Below are positions 1 through 4,311 of a stretch of 5,704 nucleotides of DNA, piece by piece. Each line of letters opens with the position of its first letter. Position 1 is the stretch's first letter. The notes under the pieces were generated by a model that worked only from the letters and a program-made list of their open reading frames with translations, ran no database searches and was not told where the DNA came from. Source of the stretch: Candidatus Woesearchaeota archaeon (GTDB lineage Archaea; Nanobdellota; Nanobdellia; Woesearchaeales; UBA525); assembly GCA_023252315.1 (NCBI GenBank), contig JAJPEB010000090.1, positions 1-5,704 on the forward strand, in the 5' to 3' direction. The position numbers were made by a program, and so were the translations under genes.

Positions 1-773
1 TTAGCGTCGAGCCGCTCCCCATCGGCCAGCTCCAGCCGCTCCCGAGCAACACCGAGGACCTCACGATCCAGGGCGCGCCGATCTCCGACGTCGTGATCTC
101 GCCCACTGGCGCGATGCTCGTGCTGCCGCGAGAGGCGCTCTTGCACCGGGTCTTCCTCTACCAGATCGAGGGATTCCGCGAGAACGCGACGCCGCCCAAC
201 CTCTCGCAGTACTACGCGCCTGCGATCGATCCCATCACGGGCGAGCGATACCTCACGCTCAGCGCGGAAGATGGCGCGTCGATGCCTGCGTGCGCGGCCA
301 CTGCGGGGCAGCTCTGCGCCACGACCCAGCCCGCGAGCAGCCACGCGGCGAGCGGCACATGCGCCGCAGGGCGATGCTACGCGTGCGATGCGGGGACGAC
401 GCTCCAGGATGGGCGGTGCGCGACAGCGCAGGGGAACGCGACGGGCCAGAACCTGAAGGTGTTCGACATCGTGACGCGCGCGGGCGACGTCGGGGCCGAG
501 ATCTGCAAGAGCGCCGACGGCGCGCTCAACGGCACGATGGACATCCGCTTCTCGGGCGACAAGACGTGGCTGTGGACCGGCCTCACGGTCGAGAACCTCA
601 AGCGCTGCGACGCGAGCGCGCTCCAGTGGACCGCGTTCGTGCCCTCCTCGGTCCCGTTCAACACGACGACGCCAGGCACGCAGAGGACGGTCACGGTCGC
701 CGTCACGTTCCCGCCGCAGTACGACAGCGTCGGCGCCGACGACACGCTCACGAGGCAGGTGACGCTCCAGTGA
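1..773 (+). CDS. Secreted Cys-rich protein, 3' part (paralog of the next gene)
   Basis: The reading frame is open from the left edge (first full codon at base 3) to TGA at 771-773, giving 256 visible codons; start and any signal peptide lie outside. The first ~95 visible residues are unrecognised and look beta-rich. At 291-419 follows a six-Cys module with spacing C-x7-C-x14-C-x4-C-x2-C-x10-C (it includes CYAC and ends GRC). The last ~109 residues (from 444) form a beta-rich domain beginning GQNLKVFDIV, with two cysteines (EICK and KRCD). Both parts recur in the downstream protein. N-x-S/T sequons (NAT twice, NGT, NTT) fit an exported archaeal glycoprotein. The C-terminus stops right after the domain, with no membrane anchor. 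A GTG at 93 could be read as a start, but coding sequence continues upstream of it in the same frame, so it is probably internal. Function unknown; surface location is inferred from the cysteines and the paralog. Confidence 0.8.
   Translation, partial: SVEPLPIGQLQPLPSNTEDLTIQGAPISDVVISPTGAMLVLPREALLHRVFLYQIEGFRENATPPNLSQYYAPAIDPITGERYLTLSAEDGASMPACAATAGQLCATTQPASSHAASGTCAAGRCYACDAGTTLQDGRCATAQGNATGQNLKVFDIVTRAGDVGAEICKSADGALNGTMDIRFSGDKTWLWTGLTVENLKRCDASALQWTAFVPSSVPFNTTTPGTQRTVTVAVTFPPQYDSVGADDTLTRQVTLQ
288..419 (+). repeat. Six-Cys module, copy 1 (in first gene)
   Basis: Ungapped counterpart of 1154-1285 at a constant offset of 866 bases. Over 45 codons (from the Pro codon at 285) I count about 31 identical residues and roughly 73 percent identical bases by hand. 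All six cysteines align, as do AGQLCA, GTCAAG and CYAC. Similarity reaches third codon positions, which suggests a fairly recent duplication or gene conversion between the neighbours. Confidence 0.8.
757..762 (+). promoter_or_regulatory. Internal Shine-Dalgarno AGGTGA for the GTG start at 770
   Basis: AGGTGA is fully complementary to the usual 3' end of archaeal 16S rRNA and lies 7 nt before GTG 770. It sits inside the last codons of the upstream gene. Because GTG overlaps the upstream TGA, the two genes are probably translationally coupled on one mRNA. Confidence 0.65.
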
Positions 774-838
774 CGCTCGCGCAGCGCCTGCCCATCGTCC
801 TCGCGCTCATCGCGCTGCTCGCGGCTCCCGCGCTCGCG
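770..838 (+). other. Sec signal peptide coding region
   Basis: Residues 1-23 of the second secreted protein: one Arg (R6) near the N-terminus, a Leu/Ala/Ile core, and an A-L-A cleavage motif before Glu24. There is no twin arginine and no lipobox cysteine after the cut, so a general Sec signal peptidase I substrate is expected. This segment fixes the GTG at 770 as the start. Confidence 0.85.
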
Positions 839-2575
839 GAGTCCACGCTCACCGTCAGCGCAGGCGGGCCCGGGCGGTACGTCTACCGCCAGGGATTCTA
901 CCTCGACGCGCAGGGCAGCTCGTGGGTGCCGTTCGCCTTCCCGCAGCCGCGCATCGCGGGCACGGACTGGATCCTCGAGAACGCGAGCGCGACCCTCTCA
1001 GGGATTCCCGCGCGCGGCTACGTGATCGTCTACGTCTGCCGCAGGTATCCCGGGCGCGACGGCCTCATCTGCGGCCCGCGCGACGCCGGGCAGCAGCAGG
1101 GCGACGGACGCTGGACGATAGAGGAGTACGCGCTCAATGGGGCGCAGGCGCCCGCGTGCGCGGCGATGGCAGGGCAGCTGTGCGCGGCGACGCAGCCTGC
1201 GAACAGCCAGCAGGGAAACGGCACGTGCGCTGCGGGGCAGTGCTACGCCTGCGCGCAAGGCTACGCGCTCCAGGGCGGGCAGTGCGTGCAGCAGGGCGGC
1301 CCGCTCCCGCAGTGCCTCGACCAGGCCGGCGCGCTCTGCGCATTCGCGGCGCCTAGCGGCGCGACGCAGCTCACGGGCTACGCCTGCCCGCAGTACGAGC
1401 CCACACAGGGCAACACGTGCTTCCAGTGCCCCGCGGGCACGAACCCCGACCGCATCGCCGGGACGTGCGTGCAGGGCAACCCCACGAGCGCGTGCGAGAG
1501 CAACCCGGGCATGAAGTGCGTGCTCGAGCCCGACCCGCAGCGCATGCACGCCACGGGGAAGTACTGCGACTTCAGCGGCGTGCCGGGCGCGCCCTACTAC
1601 TTCTCGAAGGGATGCTACGAGTGCGCGGGCGGCTTCTCCTGGAGCGGGAGCGCCTGCGTCGCGAGCGGCGGCGGCACGGGCGCGGACGCGGATGCGACGC
1701 TGTGCGCGGCGGCTCCCGATGCGACGCCGCGCGACGCCGCGCATTACGGCACGGGGCCCGCGGGCGACCAGGGCATCGCGTTCGTCTCGCCATGGAAGGG
1801 CGACAGCGCGGGCACTCCTGCTTGCTGCGGCAACCAGCAGGGCGAGTACTACCTGCACCGCCTGCTCAGCGGCGCCTCGCCCGACACAAGCGTGAGCGCG
1901 TGCTGCAGCGCGCAGTCGGACTGCCTCACGAGCGCGGGGCAGTGCGCGCCGCATCTCGCCCTCATGCCGTCGAGCACGACGGACTACTGCTTCTACAATA
2001 CCGTCTACACGTGCAGCGCGCAGAAGGCGTGCATCGCGCGCACGGTCGCGGAGTCGCCCTACGACTGCTACGCCACGAGCTCGGGCGCGGGCACCGCGTA
2101 CCGGTGGGGACGCAAGGACGGCTCGGACGGCGTGAGGCCCGCGGAGGCGTGCGGCGATGGCGCCGACAACGACTGCAACGGGCTCACGGACTGCGCGGAC
2201 AGCGCATGCGCGGGGACGCAGGCGTGCGGCGGGATCGCGCAGAACCTCAGGGTCAAGCGCGTGAGCGTGAAGGACGCGGGCTACGGCAGCGCGCTCAGCG
2301 TCGAGATCTGCAAGGACGCGCCCTCGGCGATCGCGACCGCCCCGCTCACGCTGCGCGTCGTGGGCCAGAAGACCTACGTGCTCGATACCGTCGTGACGGA
2401 CAACACGCCGCTGTGCTCGGCCGCCTCGGGATGGGACAACTGGATCACGCTCGACAACGTCTTCACGAGCGTCGCGAGCGGGCAGCGCACGGTGAGCGTG
2501 TCCGCGACGTTCTCGGGGCAGGACAGCAGGGCGGACGACGACGCGATCAACGGCGCGACCGTGACGATACCGTGA
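770..2575 (+). CDS. Secreted multi-module Cys-rich protein with Ca-loop-like motif
   Basis: 601 aa. The GTG start at 770 is chosen because it is followed at once by a Sec signal peptide (residues 1-23, hydrophobic core LPIVLALIALLAAPALA, cut after ALA before EST) and preceded by AGGTGA at 757-762. The frame stays open upstream to ATG 290, but that part only shadows the first gene. Mature part: residues 24-128 beta-rich, unrecognised; three six-Cys modules at 130-172, 182-233 and 242-296; a second Cys-rich segment at 312-433 with CC pairs (352/353, 378/379); at 459-480 a CGDGxDNDCNG motif containing DxDxNGxxD (D466, D468, N470, D474), like the putative metal-binding motif of MopE-type proteins; and at 490-601 a beta domain, CARDB/Ig-like in feel, with C514 and C549. 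It has 38 cysteines, all after the signal peptide, pointing to disulfides outside the membrane. There is no C-terminal anchor. Probably co-translated with the preceding paralog. Role unknown; a cell-surface or adhesion role is inference. Confidence 0.85.
   Translation: MTLAQRLPIVLALIALLAAPALAESTLTVSAGGPGRYVYRQGFYLDAQGSSWVPFAFPQPRIAGTDWILENASATLSGIPARGYVIVYVCRRYPGRDGLICGPRDAGQQQGDGRWTIEEYALNGAQAPACAAMAGQLCAATQPANSQQGNGTCAAGQCYACAQGYALQGGQCVQQGGPLPQCLDQAGALCAFAAPSGATQLTGYACPQYEPTQGNTCFQCPAGTNPDRIAGTCVQGNPTSACESNPGMKCVLEPDPQRMHATGKYCDFSGVPGAPYYFSKGCYECAGGFSWSGSACVASGGGTGADADATLCAAAPDATPRDAAHYGTGPAGDQGIAFVSPWKGDSAGTPACCGNQQGEYYLHRLLSGASPDTSVSACCSAQSDCLTSAGQCAPHLALMPSSTTDYCFYNTVYTCSAQKACIARTVAESPYDCYATSSGAGTAYRWGRKDGSDGVRPAEACGDGADNDCNGLTDCADSACAGTQACGGIAQNLRVKRVSVKDAGYGSALSVEICKDAPSAIATAPLTLRVVGQKTYVLDTVVTDNTPLCSAASGWDNWITLDNVFTSVASGQRTVSVSATFSGQDSRADDDAINGATVTIP
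1154..1285 (+). repeat. Six-Cys module A of the second gene
   Basis: Residues 129-172, C-x7-C-x14-C-x4-C-x2-C-x10-C with cysteines 130, 138, 153, 158, 161 and 172. Same length and spacing as the copy at 288-419, and the least diverged of the three modules in this protein relative to that copy. Confidence 0.8.
1313..1468 (+). repeat. Six-Cys module B of the second gene
   Basis: Residues 182-233, cysteines 182, 190, 206, 217, 220 and 233, spacing C-x7-C-x15-C-x10-C-x2-C-x12-C. It keeps the AGALCA start and the CxxC pair followed by a Gly-containing loop (CPAGTNP), but the loop between Cys3 and Cys4 is longer than in module A. Confidence 0.75.
1493..1657 (+). repeat. Six-Cys module C of the second gene
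   Basis: Residues 242-296, cysteines 242, 250, 266, 282, 285 and 296, spacing C-x7-C-x15-C-x15-C-x2-C-x10-C. The Cys3-Cys4 loop is expanded further, with an aromatic stretch (PYYFSKGCYEC). The end (GGFSWSGSAC) mirrors GYALQGGQC of module A. Confidence 0.75.
2144..2209 (+). other. Ca-loop-like, Cys-framed metal-binding motif
   Basis: Residues 459-480 read E-x-C-GDG-x-DNDCNG-x-x-DC-x-D-x-x-C. D466, D468, N470, G471 and D474 match the DxDxNGxxD calcium-loop pattern of EF-hand and dockerin loops. The Cys frame resembles the 'putative metal-binding motif' found repeatedly in secreted MopE-like proteins. Assignment rests on the motif alone. Confidence 0.6.
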
Positions 2576-2611
2576 GCCGCGCTGCAGGGACGCACCCGAC
2601 GCAGCATCCTC

Positions 2612-2640
2612 AAGATATATTTTCCATATTGCATCTTTTT
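2612..2640 (+). terminator. Probable T-rich terminator of the secreted-protein operon
   Basis: Thirty-seven bases after TGA 2575 the GC-rich sequence turns abruptly AT-rich: an imperfect dyad (AAGATATAT, loop TTTCC, ATAT, bulge TGC, ATCTT) running into five Ts at 2636-2640. Archaeal RNA polymerase stops on T-rich tracts, so this is a reasonable end for the upstream transcript. The same bases may instead or also serve as an operator for the next gene. Confidence 0.4.
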
Positions 2641-2649
2641 ACGCAAGAT
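2612..2649. promoter_or_regulatory. AAGAT half-site cluster, possible operator
   Basis: AAGAT occurs at 2612-2616, inverted (ATCTT) at 2633-2637, and again at 2645-2649, touching the TATA box at 2649. The direct copies are 33 bases apart, about three helical turns. Position just upstream of, and reaching into, the promoter of a small winged-helix gene suggests an operator, possibly autoregulatory. This is inference; AT-rich sequence can produce such repeats by chance. Confidence 0.3.
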
Positions 2650-2656
2650 TTAAAAA
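2649..2656 (+). promoter_or_regulatory. TATA box (TTTAAAAA) of the winged-helix gene
   Basis: AT-rich octamer centred about 26 nt before ATG 2679, with purine-rich BRE-like bases (GCAAGA) just upstream. The spacing places the transcription start at or next to the ATG, so the mRNA would be leaderless or nearly so. A purine run (AAAGGAAG, 2666-2673) could act as Shine-Dalgarno only if transcription starts further upstream. Confidence 0.7.
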
Positions 2657-2678
2657 AAGCCCGGCAAAGGAAGCGCGC

Positions 2679-3011
2679 ATGGCCCGCAGGGGGAGACCGA
2701 CGTACAGCAAGGTGCGCCAGAATGTCGTCGAGATCCTCTACTTCATGGGCTCGGGCTACGGCTACAAGATCTACAAGGCGTACAAGGACCTCTTCCCCTC
2801 GGTCACGCTGCGCGTCATCTACTACCACCTCGCGAAGGGCAAGGATCTCGGCGAGTTCGAGGTGTCCGAGATCAAGCGCACGCGCGGCGACTACAGCTGG
2901 GGCGGCGAGGCGGAGAAGACGTACTACAAGCTCGGGCCCAAGGCGAAGCCGTCCATGGACGCGTCCGTGAAGGCGTACTTCGAGCGCAAGACGGAGAAGA
3001 AGGAAGGATAG
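2679..3011 (+). CDS. Small winged-helix DNA-binding protein (DPANN-type hypothetical)
   Basis: 110 aa, ATG start set by the TATA box. Helix 1 about residues 10-24 (KVRQNVVEILYFMG), helix 2 about 27-38 (GYKIYKAYKDLF), then SVTLRVIYYHLAKG (41-54) as the likely recognition helix. The wing follows (58-86), from LGEFEV through GDYSWGGEAEKTYYKLGP. The N-terminus (MARRGRPT) and the tail (ERKTEKKEG) are basic, as expected for DNA contact. The GYxIYK...RxIYYHL layout recalls PadR/ArsR-type winged helices and a family of short hypothetical proteins I remember from Woesearchaeota and related DPANN archaea. There is no ligand or metal-binding domain. It is transcribed alone from its own promoter and converges with the J-domain gene 4 bases downstream. 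Likely cytoplasmic, DNA-bound; target genes unknown, with its own promoter one candidate. Confidence 0.8.
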   Translation: MARRGRPTYSKVRQNVVEILYFMGSGYGYKIYKAYKDLFPSVTLRVIYYHLAKGKDLGEFEVSEIKRTRGDYSWGGEAEKTYYKLGPKAKPSMDASVKAYFERKTEKKEG

Positions 3012-3023
3012 GCCGCTAGGCCT
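3010..3023. other. Inverted repeat AGGCC-GCTA-GGCCT between convergent stops
   Basis: A perfect 5-bp stem with a 4-base loop lies between two convergent genes and overlaps both stop codons (TAG at 3009-3011 on +, and TAG at 3018-3016 on -). No T tract follows on either strand, so it lacks the usual archaeal termination signal. It may be a weak bidirectional structure or chance in GC-rich DNA. Confidence 0.35.
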
Positions 3024-4170
3024 TCAGCTTCTGCTTGAGCTTGTAGACAGTCCCGAGCGCGTCCGCAGCGCCGGCGATCCCTGCCTGCGCGAAACGCTCG
3101 AGCGCTGGGCGGAGGCTCTTGCAGTGCGCGCCTTTCCCGCGATATGCGCCTGCGAGGTCGCTCCCTGCGGCCTCGTAGACCCTCGAGAGCGCCGTCTTCA
3201 CGTCGTATCCGAGCGCAGGCGCGTAGTGCGCCACCATGTCGAGCGCTGCGTCCACGCCCTCTGCGCACCTGTCGGAATACGACATCCTCGCGCTGTCGCG
3301 CGCTCGCTTCGCGGCGATCGCGACCACCTGCTCGCTCGCGCCCTCATTGAGCCGCGCCGCATCGATGCCTGCGAGGCTCGCCAAGGAAGGGAATGCCTCG
3401 ACCGACGCGTCCGCGAGGGCGTAGTTGCGCTGCGTCGCGTAGTCGAGCTTCGCGCTCACGCCCGAGGAGAATCCGGCGACTGCGTGCGCCACGATCTTCG
3501 CGCGATCGCGCTCCGTGAGGATGGATCCGAGATCCCTGCCGACCGAATTCCCGATCGTGCGCAGGTCGCGCAGTATCGCCTGCGTGGAGGGGAAGCTCCC
3601 GGTCTCGCCGTATGCGCCCACCCGTCTCCTGAGCGCGTCGATCGTCTTCTGCGCGGCTGCGGCGTACATCGTGGCGGGGATGTCCTTGCGCAAGTCCCCT
3701 GCGATCTCGGAGTAGCGCAGGCTCTCGATCCTCCTCTGGAACGGCTCGAGGATCTCGTCGAGCGTGGGCTCGCGCGGCGGCGCGTTCCTGCCGAAGCCTG
3801 CACCTGCGCCCTCGAATGCGCCTGCGAACGCCTCCGCGAATCCCGCGAACGCGTCGACGAGGGGATTGCCCGTGCGGCCGCCCATGCCGTAGGCTGCGTT
3901 CGCCATCGGACTGCCGAAGGGGCCTCTCGTAGGAGTGCCTTGCGCTGCAGGCTGCCCGTGCCCGAAGCGATCGTAGCGCGTCCTCTTGTCCGCGTCGCTG
4001 AGCACCGCGTACGCTTCCGCCGCCTCCTTGAAGCGCTCCTCCGCCTCCTTATCGCCTGGGTTCTTGTCAGGGTGATCTTTGACCGCGAGCTTGCGATACG
4101 CCGACTTGATCTCCTGCTCTCCGGCTCCCTTCCCCACCCCGAGGACCTCGTAGTAATCGCGCTTCTCCAT
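3016..4170 (-). CDS. J-domain co-chaperone with unrecognised helical C-terminus
   Basis: 384 aa. Residues 4-70 are a complete J domain: RDYYEVLGV start, IKSAYRKLAV helix II, intact HPD at 33-35 (DHPDKNPGDKEAEERFKEA), and a closing YDRFGHG. This would stimulate the ATPase of an Hsp70 (DnaK). Residues 71-130 are a Gly/Ala/Phe-rich linker. The CxxCxGxG zinc repeats and the beta-sandwich client-binding domains of true DnaJ are absent, so it is a class C (type III) J protein, not DnaJ itself. Residues 131-384 are mostly helical and Ala-rich, contain two cysteines (302 and 350), end in a Lys-rich tail (KLKQKLKA), and match no family I know. Presumably they select the client or location. Monocistronic; ATG 4170 is fixed by the J-domain start and the TATA box. 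Confidence 0.9.
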   Translation of the reverse strand: MEKRDYYEVLGVGKGAGEQEIKSAYRKLAVKDHPDKNPGDKEAEERFKEAAEAYAVLSDADKRTRYDRFGHGQPAAQGTPTRGPFGSPMANAAYGMGGRTGNPLVDAFAGFAEAFAGAFEGAGAGFGRNAPPREPTLDEILEPFQRRIESLRYSEIAGDLRKDIPATMYAAAAQKTIDALRRRVGAYGETGSFPSTQAILRDLRTIGNSVGRDLGSILTERDRAKIVAHAVAGFSSGVSAKLDYATQRNYALADASVEAFPSLASLAGIDAARLNEGASEQVVAIAAKRARDSARMSYSDRCAEGVDAALDMVAHYAPALGYDVKTALSRVYEAAGSDLAGAYRGKGAHCKSLRPALERFAQAGIAGAADALGTVYKLKQKLKA

Positions 4171-4191
4171 GCGCCCCTAAGACGCATTCCC

Positions 4192-4200
4192 ATTTTTAAG
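4192..4200 (-). promoter_or_regulatory. TATA box (CTTAAAAAT) of the J-domain gene
   Basis: On the minus strand CTTAAAAAT is centred 26 nt before the A of ATG 4170, preceded by A-rich BRE-like bases (AGAAAGA). This predicts a leaderless transcript. AGGGG lies 4 nt before the ATG and could serve as a ribosome site only if transcription starts further upstream. Confidence 0.7.
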
Positions 4201-4280
4201 TCTTTCTATTATTAACTACTAGATAGGAACAACAAATCTGCCAAACCTGCTCTTCCCTGACGAGATCGCCCTGACAAACT

Positions 4281-4288
4281 TTTATAAA
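4281..4288 (+). promoter_or_regulatory. TATA box (TTTATAAA) of the PEP-synthase-like gene
   Basis: TTTATAAA, close to the archaeal consensus, is centred about 27 nt before ATG 4312, with A-rich BRE-like bases (GACAAAC) just upstream. It forms the right half of a 141-base divergent promoter region shared with the J-domain gene. The ~80 bases between the two TATA boxes show no clear operator. Confidence 0.75.
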
Positions 4289-4292
4289 CGCC

Positions 4293-4306
4293 CTCCCCTT
4301 CGGGAG
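4293..4306 (+). other. Small hairpin CTCCC-CTTC-GGGAG before ATG 4312
   Basis: A perfect 5-bp GC-rich stem with a CTTC loop lies between TATA box and start codon. Its right arm GGGAG sits 5 nt before the ATG at Shine-Dalgarno distance. If the transcript is leaderless, as the TATA spacing suggests, the hairpin would not be in the mRNA; if it starts earlier, the hairpin would hide the ribosome site. Confidence 0.3.
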
Positions 4307-4311
4307 CAGCC

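Noticed and set aside
290..769. Upstream in-frame extension of the second secreted protein to ATG 290
   Set aside because: It overlaps the first gene out of frame and its translation is Arg-rich shadow sequence. The signal peptide and Shine-Dalgarno place the start at GTG 770.
998..1954. 318-aa minus strand frame antisense to the second secreted gene
   Set aside because: Almost entirely Arg/Ala/Leu/Val, no domain or start signal; a GC-driven shadow of the Cys-rich gene.
2635..2659. CTTTTT ... AAAAAG inverted repeat between the terminator and the TATA box
   Set aside because: It simply pairs the T tract with the A-rich TATA element, low complexity on both arms; not convincing as a separate structure.
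1417..2970. Long + strand open frame crossing the second secreted gene, the AT-rich gap and the winged-helix gene
   Set aside because: Arg/Ala-rich translation typical of an out-of-frame reading in GC-rich DNA; it crosses a promoter and two well-supported genes.
3124..4215. 363-aa + strand frame opposite the J-domain gene
   Set aside because: Arg/Leu/Val-rich shadow; the opposite strand encodes an unmistakable J domain with its own promoter.
4206..4226. CTAT...ATAG imperfect palindrome in the divergent promoter region
   Set aside because: Only the outer four to five positions pair and the centre is mismatched, so it is no better than expected in AT-rich sequence.
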